Part shown: one piece after another, positions 1 through 10,104 of the stretch | Numbering within the stretch: the first letter of the stretch is position 1 | How the letters are laid out: every line of letters starts with the position of its first letter | From: Bradyrhizobium sp. CB1015 | GTDB taxonomy: Bacteria > Pseudomonadota > Alphaproteobacteria > Rhizobiales > Xanthobacteraceae | NCBI RefSeq assembly: GCF_025200925.1 | Contig: NZ_CP104174.1 | Span: 1,488,001 to 1,552,000, forward strand | Direction: 5' to 3' | DNA: 64,000 bases | Position numbers and translations under genes: made by a program | Notes under the pieces: model-generated | Database searches by the model: none | What the model saw: only the letters and a program-made list of their open reading frames with translations | What the model was told of the DNA's origin: nothing

Positions 1-50
1 ACTTCGAAGGTTCCGCCCCCGCCGAGCTCGCTTGGCTGCTCGTCGGCCAT
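1..50 (-). CDS. Start of an unidentified protein, cut by the window edge
   Basis: Reading leftward from an ATG at 48-50 gives 16 codons beginning M-A-D-E-Q-P-S-E-L and then a run of four glycines, before the window ends. An AGGAG ribosome-binding site lies about 8 bases upstream, which supports a real start. The fragment is too short to name. It is transcribed away from the ribonucleotide reductase pair, so the 50-467 gap is a divergent promoter region. Confidence 0.55.
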   Translation of the reverse strand, partial: MADEQPSELGGGGTFE

Positions 51-204
51 CTCAGGCTCCTAACTCGCCGATTGGCCAGTCCTTGAGACGCTATGCTTTT
101 TGAGTGAGGCCCTTCAGGACAGGCGCTCGGCGAATTTCGAACCTCGACCTCGGGGCTGCACCAACTCGTTAACTTTACGGTTCCGTCTTGACGAGTCCCG
201 TAGC

Positions 205-253
205 TGCGCATATATGTGGTGCCGTCACGGTATTCTATACCCATATATTGTAG
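205..253 (+). promoter_or_regulatory. Possible pair of NrdR boxes upstream of the reductase genes
   Basis: Two AT-rich palindrome-like sites built on CATATATG (205-220) and CATATATTGT (238-253) sit about 33 bases apart, some 215 bases before the alpha-subunit start, in otherwise GC-rich DNA. Known NrdR boxes are 16-base ATATA-centred sites that occur as phased pairs before nrd operons. The second site matches the core well and the first only partly. The assignment rests on position and pattern alone. Confidence 0.35.
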
Positions 254-467
254 AATGGAAGCTAGAAGGGAACCCAATGCGTCGGCAGCGGCCATTGCGA
301 TAGCGCCGGGAAGGCCGACAGCCGCAGCGACCCGCTAGCCAGGAGATCTGCCGCGACAGAACACATGTCCTCGGGCCGGGTGCCCCGGTGGATCGCTTGC
401 TGCAGGGGACATTTGCCCGGTCTCCTCGCAAATCGTCCGCACGGTCCCGGCCCCAAATATCGCGGGG

Positions 468-2417
468 GTGCCGGTGTCGCCGTCTTACAACTTCGATCAG
501 TATGGTCATCTCATTGAGCTGCCGAGTGTGCGGCAACCCCGGGCGCAGGCAAAGCCTACCAAGCCTGAGCCGTGTCTTGTGCGGCCCCCAGCATCGCCGG
601 CTCCCCTGCCGAAGCCCCTGGCGCCATCGCCCACGCCGTCTGACATCACCCTCGATTGGTCGCGGGACGACCTGGTGACGTCGTTCGGTAAGTTGACGCT
701 GACCGACCGTTATCTGCTTCCCGGCGAAGGCATCCAGGACATGTTCGCCCGAGTGTCTTGCGCCTTCGCGGACGATGTTGCGCATGCCCAACGTCTATAT
801 GATGCGATGTCTCGGCTGTGGTTCATGCCGGCCACACCGGTGCTCTCCAATGGCGGCACCACGCGCGGCCTTCCGATCTCGTGCTTCCTTAACTCAGTGC
901 CGGACTCGCTCGAAGGCATCGTCGGCACCTGGAACGAGAACGTCTGGCTTGCTTCCAACGGCGGCGGCATCGGCACCTACTGGGGCAATGTTCGCTCGAT
1001 CGGCGAGGAGGCGAGGGGCGGCGTGACCTCGGGCATCATCCCGTTCATCCACGTCATGGACGGCCTCACCCTGGCGATCAGCCAGGGCTCGTTGCGGCGC
1101 GGCTCGGCGGCGGTCTATCTCGATATCCACCATCCCGAGATCGAGGAGTTCCTCGAGATCCGCAAGGCGTCTGGCGACTTCAACCGCAAGAGCCTCAACC
1201 TGCATCACGGCATCAACGTCACCGACGAGTTCATGCGTGCCGTAGGTGCCGGCACCGCAGTCGCTCTGCGCAGCCCGAACACTAACAAGGTTGTCCGCGA
1301 GATCGATGCCCGCCAGCTGTGGCAACGCATCCTTGAGAACCGGCTGCAAACCGGCGAGCCTTATCTCTTGTTCATCGACACCGTGAACCGCGCGCTCCCC
1401 AAGCACCAGCGCGAGCTAGGCCTCAAGGTCTCGACCTCCAACCTGTGCAGCGAGATTACCCTGCCGACCGGCATCGATCATCGCGGCGAGGAGCGCACAG
1501 CGGTGTGCTGCCTGTCGTCGCTCAACCTCGAGACCTGGGACCAGTGGAATAAGGAGCCCGGCTTCATCGAGGACGTCATGTGCTTCCTAGACAACGTGCT
1601 CACCCATTTCATCACGGTGGCGCCGGACGGAATGAAGCGTGCCCGCTACGCCGCCCTGCGCGAGCGCTCCGTTGGCCTCGGCGTCATGGGCTTCCACTCG
1701 TTTCTCCAGGCCAAGGGCATTCCAATGGAGGGTGCCGTGGCCAAGTCATTCAATCTGAACATCTTCCGAAAACTTCGTCGCGATGCCGATGCGGCATCCG
1801 TGGCGCTCGCTCGCGAGCGTGGCCCGTGCCCGGATGCCCTGGAACGCGGCGTGATGGCGCGCTTCAGCCACAAGATCGCGATTGCGCCGACCGCCTCGAT
1901 CAGCATCATCTGCGGCGGCACCAGCGCCTGCACCGAGCCGATTCCGGCCAACATCTACATCCACAAGACGCTATCCGGCGCCATCTCGGTGCGCAATCCG
2001 CACCTCGCCAAGGTGCTGGCCGCGAAAGGCGCCGACACCTCGGCGACCTGGCAGTCGATCATCGCGCACGAGGGGTCGGTCGCCCATCTCGACGTCCTGT
2101 CGGAGCACGAGAAAGCGATCTTTCGCACCGCCTTCGAGATCGACCAGCGCTGGATCGTCGAGCTTGCCGCCGACCGCGCCGCGTTGATTTGCCAGAGCCA
2201 GTCGATCAACCTCTATCTGCCGGCCGACGTCGATAAGTGGGACCTCCACATGCTGCACTGGACAGCGTGGAAGCGTGGGGTGAAGAGCCTCTACTACTGT
2301 CGATCAAAGTCGATCTCGCGCGCGGCGTTCGCCGGCAAGATTGCCGAGGATGCAACGCCGACGCAGCAGCGGGGGCGGCAGCGCACCGACTATGAGGAGT
2401 GCCTCGCATGTCAGTGA
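468..2417 (+). CDS. nrdA: Class I ribonucleoside-diphosphate reductase, alpha (large) subunit
   Basis: The 649-residue protein reduces ribonucleoside diphosphates to deoxyribonucleotides in the cytosol with the beta subunit encoded next. The catalytic set is visible: Cys139 (SCFLN), the NLCSE motif with Asn325, Cys327 and Glu329, Cys347/348, the radical-relay pair Tyr609-Tyr610, and the C-terminal redox pair Cys645 and Cys648 (ECLAC). It is shorter than E. coli NrdA. The first 60 residues are proline-rich rather than a recognisable ATP-cone, so dATP feedback may be missing (inference). The start is GTG at 468; I see no strong ribosome-binding site. The end overlaps the beta start by 10 bases. 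An intact extra reductase in an IS-rich region suggests acquired cargo. Confidence 0.9.
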   Translation: MPVSPSYNFDQYGHLIELPSVRQPRAQAKPTKPEPCLVRPPASPAPLPKPLAPSPTPSDITLDWSRDDLVTSFGKLTLTDRYLLPGEGIQDMFARVSCAFADDVAHAQRLYDAMSRLWFMPATPVLSNGGTTRGLPISCFLNSVPDSLEGIVGTWNENVWLASNGGGIGTYWGNVRSIGEEARGGVTSGIIPFIHVMDGLTLAISQGSLRRGSAAVYLDIHHPEIEEFLEIRKASGDFNRKSLNLHHGINVTDEFMRAVGAGTAVALRSPNTNKVVREIDARQLWQRILENRLQTGEPYLLFIDTVNRALPKHQRELGLKVSTSNLCSEITLPTGIDHRGEERTAVCCLSSLNLETWDQWNKEPGFIEDVMCFLDNVLTHFITVAPDGMKRARYAALRERSVGLGVMGFHSFLQAKGIPMEGAVAKSFNLNIFRKLRRDADAASVALARERGPCPDALERGVMARFSHKIAIAPTASISIICGGTSACTEPIPANIYIHKTLSGAISVRNPHLAKVLAAKGADTSATWQSIIAHEGSVAHLDVLSEHEKAIFRTAFEIDQRWIVELAADRAALICQSQSINLYLPADVDKWDLHMLHWTAWKRGVKSLYYCRSKSISRAAFAGKIAEDATPTQQRGRQRTDYEECLACQ

Positions 2418-3481
2418 TCGATCTGTCGCGCCTCGATCCGCGCACGTTGATCGGCAAGGGGCGCGTCGGGCTCCTTGACACGACCGGCAGCTATGACGTC
2501 GATCGCTATGCCTGGGCTTACGAGTTCTGGAAGCGCCAGCAGCAGACCCACTGGATGGGCGAGGAGGTGCCGCTCGGCACCGACCTCAGGGACTGGGCGT
2601 CGGATCGCGTCACGGCCAGCGAGCGTGCGCTGCTTACCCAGATTTTCCGCTTTTTCACTCAATCGGACATCGAAGTCGGCGACAACTATTTCAAGCGGTA
2701 CATTCCGATCTTCCAGCCACTCACCGTCCAGATGATGATGGCCGCTTTCACTAACATGGAGACGGTTCATATCGATGCCTATGCCCTGCTGCTCAAGACG
2801 CTCGGTATGCCCAAGACCGAGTTCGAGGCATTCCGCGGCTATGCGCAGATGCGCGCCAAGGCGGACTACATGCATGAGTTCGGCGTCGACAGCGTGGCGG
2901 ATGTCGCCCGCACCCTGGCGATGTTCGGCGCCTTCACCGAAGGCATGGCCTTGTTCGCCAGCTTCGCCATGCTGCTGAACTTCCCACGCCACAACAAGAT
3001 GAACGGCATGGGACAGATCGTAAGCTGGTCAGTGCGCGACGAGAGTCTCCACTGCGAGGGCATCATCAAGCTATTTCACGAATGGCACCGCGAAACCGGC
3101 GCGGTGACGCGCTCCGTCCGCGACGACATTGTCGACGTCGCCAAGACCATGGTGAAGCTGGAGGAGAACTTCGTCGAGCTCGCCTTCGGCCTTGGCAAGA
3201 TCGAGGGCATGCTGCCCGAGCATATCCACGCCTACGTCCGCTACGTCGCCGACTGGCGACTGGCCCAACTCCGGATTGCCCCGGTCTTCGGCTTCTTCGA
3301 GGCGAAGGAGGGCGGGTTCACCCAGCTCAAGGCGCATCCGCTGCCGTGGCTCGTCGAGATTCTCAATGGCGTCGAGCACGCCAATTTCTTCGAGCAGCGC
3401 GCCACGGAGTACTCCAAGGCGGCGAGCCGCGGCAGCTGGGACGGCGAAGACGGGGTGTGGGCGACTTTCGGCCGTATCTAG
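2408..3481 (+). CDS. nrdB: Class I ribonucleoside-diphosphate reductase, beta (radical-bearing) subunit
   Basis: The 357-residue protein holds the di-iron and tyrosyl-radical cofactor for the alpha subunit. From the ATG at 2408 the ligands are Asp87, Glu118 and His121 in an E-x2-H-x3-Y pattern that also supplies the radical Tyr125, then Glu178, Glu212 and His215 (ESLH). The start at 2408 is preferred over a GTG at 2399 because GAGGAG at 2394-2399 lies 8 bases before it. The overlap with the alpha gene implies translational coupling. The Tyr is kept, so this looks like a standard radical-type enzyme. The reading frame is undamaged, unlike most of the window. Confidence 0.9.
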   Translation: MSVIDLSRLDPRTLIGKGRVGLLDTTGSYDVDRYAWAYEFWKRQQQTHWMGEEVPLGTDLRDWASDRVTASERALLTQIFRFFTQSDIEVGDNYFKRYIPIFQPLTVQMMMAAFTNMETVHIDAYALLLKTLGMPKTEFEAFRGYAQMRAKADYMHEFGVDSVADVARTLAMFGAFTEGMALFASFAMLLNFPRHNKMNGMGQIVSWSVRDESLHCEGIIKLFHEWHRETGAVTRSVRDDIVDVAKTMVKLEENFVELAFGLGKIEGMLPEHIHAYVRYVADWRLAQLRIAPVFGFFEAKEGGFTQLKAHPLPWLVEILNGVEHANFFEQRATEYSKAASRGSWDGEDGVWATFGRI

Positions 3482-3923
3482 CCCATCTTATTCATGCTAG
3501 CGTTGGCCTTGAGCGCCTGCCGACGCGGGTGCGCGCATGTCACGCAATGCTAACGGCGCAGACGCTGTTTTCTGCACTAATCCCAATTCTCCGGTGCCAC
3601 GATCGCCAAGAGACTACATGCAGCGTGCGGTATGAAGGCATGACTTCATGGGACCTGTTGGTGTTGACTTTGCAATAGAGAGCCCATTTTGAACGCGTGC
3701 CGCCCGATACCCGAAGAACAAAAGCAGCGTCACATGACTGACCGATCCGAGTGCTGGGCTACAGGAGCAAACGCTATGCCAAACCAGCCAGCTTGCCGGC
3801 CACCCTTCTCGACGTTTCGGTCCCGCGCTGCGATTCAGCGCTTTACCAAGGACCGTGTCGTACCGGCCTGGCATTTGCAGAGCAAAGAACGCCTCCGGTT
3901 TGATGTAATCGTCCGCGTTCCAT
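3482..3923. other. Gap between reductase operon and IS66 remnant
   Basis: No gene is recognised and no clear terminator hairpin follows the beta-subunit stop. The minus strand has a short coding-looking stretch around 3790-3920, but it has no start, no end and no family I recognise. Confidence 0.5.
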
Positions 3924-4246
3924 ATGATTGAAGCTGTCGCCGAGCGTCTTGAGGGGGCGCCGCGACAGCTTCGCCGGCGCTGGTCGGACGAGTTCACGCG
4001 CAAGTTGTGGCAGAGGCGCAGGAGCCTGGCGCGAGTGTATCGGGGATCGCCCATCTCTTCGTCTGGCGTCGCGATGCTCGGGCGAACGAACCTACCTTCG
4101 CGGCCTTCGAGTCGCGAAGTCGCGGTGGCGTGCATGTCAGAGGCAGTGATCGAGATTGCCTCCATTGGCGAGGTGATCGTGCGCGCCGGCGTGGACGCCG
4201 ACGAGGCGCAGCTGCAGCGGGTGATCCGGGCGGTCCGTTCGGCATG
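3924..4246 (+). pseudogene. IS66 TnpA (Orf1) remnant
   Basis: The beginning RRRWSDEF lies in one frame. The continuation EPGASVSGIA and LFVWRRDARAN lies in another, followed by the conserved tail EIASIGEVIVRAGVDADE. Together these are the helix-turn-helix Orf1 of IS66 elements, a small accessory protein needed for transposition. At least two frameshifts separate the pieces. The last bases overlap the tnpB start by four bases, as in intact elements. Confidence 0.75.
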
Positions 4247-4589
4247 ATCCCCTCCGGCGTGAAGGTGTTCCTGGCCAGCCATCCAGTTGACTTCCGCAAG
4301 GGTACCGATGGCCTTGTTGCGCTAGATGCCGGCTCAGATCCGTTCGACGGGGCGCTTTATGTGTTCCGGGCGAAAAGGGCTGACCGAATCAAGATCGTAT
4401 GGTGGCATAGCTCTGGCGTGTGCCTCTATTTGAAACGCCTTGAAAAAGCGAAGTTCTGCTGGCCGCGGAATCGGGCATCATCGGATACAGATGAATCCGC
4501 GCAGTTGATGGCCCTGGTGGACGGGATGGATGGGGAAGCGGGTCCGGGCTGTGGCGGTCACGCCGGCGGTAAGCGCTGCGACGAAGTGA
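4243..4589 (+). pseudogene. IS66 TnpB (Orf2), frameshifted near the end
   Basis: From ATG 4243 the protein begins IPSGVKVFLASHPVDFRKG and carries the LYVFRAKRADRIKIVWW core of IS66 Orf2. The last part (AQLMALVDGMDG) then changes frame into RVRAVAVTPAV before the expected TGA at 4587-4589. The role of TnpB is unknown but it is required by the family. One late frameshift is enough to explain the damage. Confidence 0.75.
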
Positions 4590-4643
4590 ATCAACGCCTG
4601 AAAGGACGAGAGAACCGGAGCAATAGGTGCTCTGGTCGGGGCA

Positions 4644-6181
4644 ATGCCCCCGCCCGATCTCGACCTCCCGAATGACGTAGAGATGCTAAAGGCCATGGTG
4701 CTTGCCATGGCCAAAAAAGCGGCGCCTGCGATGCAATGGAGAGCGAGATCGACGATCTCAAGGCGCGCAACGCCGATGCGCGCATCGCGCGGCTGACGCA
4801 GATCCTAAAGGCCTTTGACCGCCCCCGGTTCGACCGACGATCGGAAAAGCTCGGCTCGGCGAGTATCGATGACGAACAGCAGGCTTTTGCCTTCGAGGAG
4901 ATCGAGACCGGCATTGCTGCGATCAGGACACAGGTCAATAAGGGCCGCGAGCGGGGCGGGTGGCAAACGCGCACCTCGTCGGCGCAAGGGCTTTGCATCG
5001 CATCTGGAACGGATCGGGGTTGTCATCGAGCCGGAAGCGTTAGCTGAGCATGCCGGCAAGCAGAAGGTGCTCATCGGCGAGGACGTGTCGAAGCGTCTGG
5101 ATGTGGAGCCGGCGAAGTTCCCCGTCATCGTCACACGCCGTCCCAAGTATGCCTTCAAGAACGAGGACAGCGTGATCCAGGCGCCGGGCCCAGATCGCCG
5201 TCTCCAGTACGTCGATGGCCAACCGCTCTACCGGCAGGAAGCCATCTATGCCCGCGATCAGGTCGAACTTGACAGCCAGCTGGTGGCGCAATGGATGGGC
5301 AAGCTCGGCTTCAAGCTGGAGATCGTGGCCGACTACATCTTCAGCGAGGTAAAAAAGGCCGGACGGATCTGTGCCGACGAGACCACCTTGCCGACGCTCG
5401 CTCCGGCTCCGGATCGACGAAGACGACCTGCTTATGGGGCTATGCCCGAGATGATGGAACCTTTGCTGGCAGCGCCCCCCGATCGTGGCGTATCGCTTCG
5501 AAGACAGCCGCTCCGGCGAACGTGCGGCCCGGCATCTCAATGGTTATCGCGGCATCCCTGCAGGCTGGTGGATACGCCGCCTATACCAAGTTGGCGCGAC
5601 CCGATCGCGGAATGATCGGCATCACCTTGGCCGGCTGCTGGTCACACAGCAGGCCCCAAGTTCTATGAGCTGCATGCTGCAGGAAGCTCGAAAGTGGCAA
5701 CGACGACAGTCGAACGGATGGCAAAGCTCTGGCAGGTTGAGAAGACCGTGCGCGGCCAAAGCCCCGACGCACGCGTTGCCGCGCGCCAGCAAGCCTCCGG
5801 GGCGGTCGTCGCAGGTCTCTTCGATCTCTGGCAGCACACCTTGCGGCGGATCTCCGGGAAATCAAAGCTGGCCGAGGCAATCCGCTATGCCGTCTCACGT
5901 GGCTCCCTCTTCGAACGCTTCCTCACCGACGGCCACATTGAGCTGGACTCCAACATCGTCGAGCGCGCCATCACGCCACAGACAATTACAAGAAAAATAG
6001 CCTCTTCGCGGGCAGCGACGGCGGCGGACAACCTGGGGGACCATCGCAACACTGCTGCATAGGGCGAGAATGAACAACGTCGATCCGTTCGCTTGGCTCG
6101 TCCTAAACACTTCACCGTATCACCAATGGCTGGCCGAGTAGCGAAATCGACGCGCTCATGCCATGGAACCATGCCGCGTGA
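4644..6181 (+). pseudogene. IS66 TnpC transposase with several frameshifts
   Basis: TnpC is the DDE transposase of IS66. The N-terminal leucine-zipper region begins at ATG 4644, followed by DDLKARNADARIARL, RSEKLGS, the zinc-site region, YVDGQPLYRQE, ADETTLPTL, WGYARDDG, RHLNGYRG and the C-terminal block IELDSNIVERAI. The tail ALMPWNHAA ends at 6181. These blocks occupy different frames, so there are at least five frameshifts. The catalytic blocks can be read but no full-length product is possible. Confidence 0.8.
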
Positions 6182-6279
6182 CGGCCGCAGCTTGCCGCTT
6201 ACACCCCGACGGCTGCAATTGAACATTGAACTTGCATCGAAGCATATCACACATTTCTACAGCTAGAAGAAGGTTGGAC

Positions 6280-6510
6280 TGTCACGAAGGCTTGGCCGGC
6301 ATGTGCGAGCCGATCCGCGCCCAGCAATCGGCCGAGCGACGGAGGCGATGGGCTTGTCGCTTCACGATGGCGCGCCAGTCAGACCTGCGCAGATGCGTGG
6401 GCAAAAGCCTTGCGATGGGACATTCGCCGGAGCAGATCGCCGGCGGCTGGTGCTGAAGCATGGTCGCGCCATCATCAGCCATGAGTCAATCTATCGTTTC
6501 ATCTAACGTC
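6280..6510 (+). pseudogene. IS30-family transposase fragment
   Basis: Two frames together give GHSPEQIAGGW and then AIISHESIYRFI, the helix-turn-helix block of IS30 transposases. The catalytic C-terminal domain is absent and nothing recognisable follows. It abuts the IS66 right end. Confidence 0.6.
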
Positions 6511-6581
6511 GGACGGCCCAGAACGATTACTGGTACCCCTGCTGCCACGTCACAAGAAAATACGAGGGCACCCCCGGCAGA

Positions 6582-6608
6582 GACCTGGATAAAACTTAGG
6601 GCAAGGTC
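6582..6608. repeat. Solo end of an IS3-type element
   Basis: CTGGATAAAACTTAGGGCAAGG TCAC closely resembles the right terminal repeat of the IS3 element that ends at 11587. No IS body is attached, so this is a footprint or deletion remnant. Confidence 0.5.
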
Positions 6609-6649
6609 ACCAGGACTTCTAACTGGATAAGTTGAGGCAAACTCATTCC

Positions 6650-7241
6650 TCATTCTGTTAGCCTGAATTGATCTCCCGACAAGACACCGATGGCCTGGAG
6701 TCTAGAGTCATACTCCTCGCACGTGCCGAGCAGAGTATCCGCGACTGACAAATTGTGCACGGGATCGATGAGTGGGGGGTCGTAAGTTAGGGAAACCGGG
6801 CCAGTAGAAAGTACTTCGTCGCCCCGTTCGGTCTCGTCGGAACCTTTGGTCCGTACACCATTTCACGAGTTGCGTTGCGGCTCCCTTTCCGGACTCTGTT
6901 AAGGGGGGCAGATGGGGAACCGAATAGAAGTTCGTCCGGGTAGAATACATCTGTCCCGCACCGGAGCGTTGATTTGGTTGAGCATGGATGGTTAGCAGAC
7001 GCTTGCCAGCCGGACGTTCGAGCGTGCCCTGAATTAGACCGTCTTCCCATGTCATTCTGATGTGCCAGCTTTTTGGAGAGCCAAGGACCTCCCGCCCCGA
7101 AGCGAGCGCTGCATCATGCGTTGTCACATAGATGTAGGGAATGTAGTAGCCGGTCTGCCCGCCAAGATCGCGAACTTGGATTCCTGAGTAGTGCTCTAAA
7201 TACGGTCCGACTGTGCTTAAGCCATAGCACGCTATGCCCAC
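6650..7241 (-). pseudogene. Acetoacetate-decarboxylase-family gene, copy 1, 5' part lost
   Basis: Reading leftward, the protein has GPYLEHYSGIQVRD, then YIYVTTHDAALASGRE, GSPK, QGTLERPAGKRL and a C-terminal PVHNLSVADTLL in a second frame, with a stop at 6650-6652. This is the ADC-family fold; true acetoacetate decarboxylase uses a Lys in the PKK segment as Schiff base. Here the second Lys codon has been lost. The N-terminal third is missing where an IS66 piece begins at about 7260. At least one frameshift lies near 6790. Related remnants lie at 26.4 and 55.3 kb. Confidence 0.7.
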
Positions 7242-7261
7242 CGCACCGCACCCGACGGGCC

Positions 7262-7690
7262 GATCACCGGCTCGCCTTCAGAGCCTGGACGATCGACGCA
7301 ATCATCGTCGGGTCCGCACCACGGCCGGCCCGGATCGTGATGCCCTCAACTTCGATCTCGATGACTATCCCCCCTGGCTTGCAGCGTACCGCTTTGCGCT
7401 CACGCGCCCAAGAGCTGGCGCCGGCACTACGGCATCCACCACCGCCGGCACAAACTGTACTTCTTTTGCTTCGGAATGACCGCCCGGTGCTTCTCGCAAC
7501 TGACGGCGCCTGCCAAACAACTGCTGCGGCGACAATCCAAGCCGTCGCAGACCGAGTCGCCACTCGCTGCGATCTCCGCAAAACTCCGAGCCTTGTCCTC
7601 GTCGCTCCACTTCCGCCGAAGGCCCGCTCCGGTTGAAGATCTCGAGGCGCCGCACCGGCTCCGTGATAGCAGTATGCACTGTGTCCATTC
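7262..7690 (-). pseudogene. IS66 TnpA fragment
   Basis: Leftward frames give EPVRRLEIFNRSG, GLSPQQLFGRRRQLREA and the tail GGIVIEIEVEGITIRAGRGA, which are the start, helix-turn-helix and end of an IS66 Orf1. At least two frameshifts are needed to join them. No tnpB or tnpC follows, because the ADC remnant starts where they should be. This insertion or deletion removed the front of ADC copy 1. Confidence 0.7.
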
Positions 7691-7876
7691 TAAGCCTAAC
7701 GGTCCAAAACGAACCGCAGGCTCGCAGATCACCCCGTCATTCGGTAGATGGCCCCTGAACGGCCCCTTACGGCCGCTCGATGCGCCCTGGAGTTATGGTC
7801 GGAGCTTTTTTTGACGCAAAGCCTGTTTAGAGCTACAAAAGGTTTTTAGGTGCGGGTCTACAAGCAAACGGCTGAT

Positions 7877-8263
7877 CTATGGTCCTTCGATTCGGGCATA
7901 CGTTTCGATGATGTGGTTGGCAGTAAGCGAGTAGTCTTGCGTTCTGGCCCCAGCAATAGCCAACAGACGACGGCATGAAGGAAGTGTTAAGCGAGAGCTA
8001 ATATTAAACCGCGGGTACATCCCTCGAATTCGTGGGTGCAATTCGGCTGCAACGCGTACATCAGACGATGCAACGAACCTACCGCCCCAAATTTCAATGA
8101 TCTCCTTTAAAGGGTGTCCCGCTCTCAACTTCTTCTTTGTTGTTATTTGCGCGTCCAGCCATTGATAGGCAATCCGGACGCTATCATCATCCTCGTGGAG
8201 ACAATTGTCATCTTGATAGTTGACGCGAGTTTTTGCGTTGGCAATTTCAGCTGCTGTGAGCAT
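7877..8263 (-). CDS. Hypothetical protein, 128 residues
   Basis: The frame opens at an ATG with GAGGAG about 9 bases upstream, which supports a translated gene. It starts MLTAAEIANAKTRV, is mixed charged and polar, and has no signal peptide or membrane segment. A C-terminal part with several arginines may be a small folded domain. I do not recognise the family. The DNA is visibly less GC-rich than the IS sequences on both sides, consistent with older cargo. It stands alone on its strand. Confidence 0.6.
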   Translation of the reverse strand: MLTAAEIANAKTRVNYQDDNCLHEDDDSVRIAYQWLDAQITTKKKLRAGHPLKEIIEIWGGRFVASSDVRVAAELHPRIRGMYPRFNISSRLTLPSCRRLLAIAGARTQDYSLTANHIIETYARIEGP

Positions 8264-8409
8264 GTTGAAAGCTCCTCTGATACGACTTTCTGTACGGCCG
8301 CGAAGCGTCCTTGCGAATTTAGCCTCCGCACTGGTCCGTGAGTTACTATCATGTCTGGTAGTTGGAGCGCTTACTCGCCAATTCCATTCACCTACTTCTG
8401 ACGTTCTCG

Positions 8410-8985
8410 CTCACGGCGCTTGATCGATCCGATTCCCGGGATTGGTCTCATAACGGCCCCGGCTCTCGCCGCGACCGTGCCGGACGCGACCATCTTCCGC
8501 TCCGCGCGGGAGTTCGCGGCCTGGCTTGGCCGGAGGCCTAAGCGGAATTCCACCGCCGGGAACGGACGGGCTAGATCGGATTACGAAACAGGGCGATTCC
8601 TATCTCAGGTACTTGCTAGACATCGGAACACGCAAGGTCGTTCGGTATCCAAAGGGCTGGTCCTGGGCCGGACGTGGCTGTATCGAAGCCCTGCTTGAAC
8701 GGCAGCGGCCCATGGTCCTTGCCATCGCGTTGCCATCAAGTTGGCCACGGATGGTGTGAGGGCAAATGACAGCATGATGGACACCGGCGGAGCTGGACAT
8801 CGAGCAAGCCCGAAGAGCTTTAGGCGCAACAAGCGCGACCCGTTGATGAGACCTCGATCCGCGATCTCCATCCAGGGCCAGCGGCCATCGCATCGGTCGC
8901 ACTAACACGCTATATCCATGCACGCACCCGGCCAGTATCCAAAGTGCTGCTGAAATCCCTTGCATCAGCGGGGCTGCCTATACCT
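8410..8985 (+). pseudogene. IS110-family transposase, 3' half plus downstream end
   Basis: IDPIPGIGLITAPALAA and SAREFAAWLG belong to the C-terminal transposase_20 domain of IS110 recombinases. A frameshift then leads to GDSYLRYLLDIGTRKVVR and a broken end near 8758. The first, catalytic half is absent. The following 220 bases match 44380-44590, so both loci carry the same end of one IS110-type element. Confidence 0.75.
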
Positions 8986-9014
8986 AAAGCTCTCGATGAA
9001 AGCGTTCTGCAAGG

Positions 9015-9018
9015 GCTT
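9015..9018. repeat. 4-base target duplication GCTT, left copy of the IS3
   Basis: GCTT immediately precedes the IS3 left terminal repeat and recurs at 11588-11591 just after the right repeat. Four bases is the usual size for IS407-type IS3 elements. Confidence 0.6.
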
Positions 9019-9082
9019 TGACCTTGCCCCCGGGGCTTAATCCAGTTTGAAGTTCGTTCTGGCCCACAACGAGGACCAGAGC

Positions 9083-9349
9083 ATGAAGCGTAGCGGCTTT
9101 ACGGAAGAGCAGATTATCGGGATCTTGAAGGAGCACGAGGCCGGGGTGTCGGTCGCCGATCTATGCCGCAAGCACGGCGTGAGCGACGCCAGCATCTACA
9201 AATGGAAGGCCAAGTACGGCGGGATGGACGTCTCCGAGGCCAAGCGGCTGAGGACGCTGGAGGACGAGAACACGAAGCTGAAGCGGCTCCTGGCTGACGC
9301 CATGCTGGACAATGCGGCGTTGAAGGACCTTTTGGGAAAGAAGTGGTGA
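9083..9349 (+). CDS. IS3 OrfA
   Basis: The 88-residue protein starts [16 protein letters not shown], followed by a helix-turn-helix ([19 protein letters not shown]) and a leucine-zipper region ([15 protein letters not shown]). It binds the IS ends and normally fuses to OrfB by programmed frameshifting. The ATG at 9083 is preferred over an upstream in-frame start because it gives the standard OrfA N-terminus. It overlaps orfB by 7 bases. Confidence 0.85.
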   Translation: MKRSGFTEEQIIGILKEHEAGVSVADLCRKHGVSDASIYKWKAKYGGMDVSEAKRLRTLEDENTKLKRLLADAMLDNAALKDLLGKKW

Positions 9350-10096
9350 CGCCCGCGGCCAAGCGGAAGGCTGTCGCGCATCTCGTGGATGCCCACGGGA
9401 TGAGCGAACGGCGGGCGTGTAAAGCCATAGGCTGCTGCCGCATGACCATGAGATATCGGACGACCCGAGCGGATGATGCCGGCGTTCGCCAGCGCATGAA
9501 GGCGATCGCCCAGGAGCGCCGCCGCTTCGGCTATCGGCGCCTGCATGTTCTGCTCAAGCGGGAGGGCTTTGCGATCAACCACAAGAAGCTATTCCGGCTG
9601 TACCGGGAAGAGAAGTTGGTGGTGCGCCGCCGTGGCGGCCGCAAGCGGGCGATCGGGACCCGGGCGCTGATGACGGTGCCGATGGCACCGAACGACCGCT
9701 GGTCACTGGACTTCGTCTCCGATCAGCTCACGGATGGCCGCCGCTTCCGCATCTTGACCGTGGTCGATGACTGTACCCGCGAGTGCTTGGCGCTGGTGGC
9801 CGATACCTCGCTCTCCGGGGCCCGGGTGGCGCGGGAGTTGGATCGGCTGGTCATGGAGCGCGGCAAGCCAAAGATGGTGGTCAGCGACAACGGCACCGAA
9901 CTTACCAGCAACGCCATCCTGACCTGGGCCGATCGGAGCCGCGTCGCCTGGCATTATATCGCTCCGGGCAAGCCCATGCAGAATGGCTTCATCGAAAGCT
10001 TCAACGGTCGGCTCCGGGATGAATTGCTGAACGAGACGCTGTTCACGTCGCTGGCTCAGACCCGCGTCGTGGCTCGCCGATTATAACTACACACGA

Positions 10097-10104
10097 CCGC
10101 ACTC
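10097..10104. repeat. 8-base target duplication CCGCACTC, left copy
   Basis: CCGCACTC immediately before the IS256 start is repeated exactly at 11405-11412 immediately after its end. Eight bases is usual for IS256-family insertion. Confidence 0.85.

Larger units (their letters stand above)
3924..6203 (+). mobile_element. IS66-family element, all three genes broken
   Basis: The order tnpA, tnpB, tnpC is typical of IS66. The right end is near 6190-6203, where the CCGCTTAC tail resembles an IS66 terminal repeat; the left end is not clear. Every gene has lost its frame, so the copy cannot move by itself. Confidence 0.8.

Noticed and set aside
2399..2407. GTG at 2399 as the start of the beta subunit
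   Set aside because: It overlaps the ribosome-binding site that serves the ATG at 2408.
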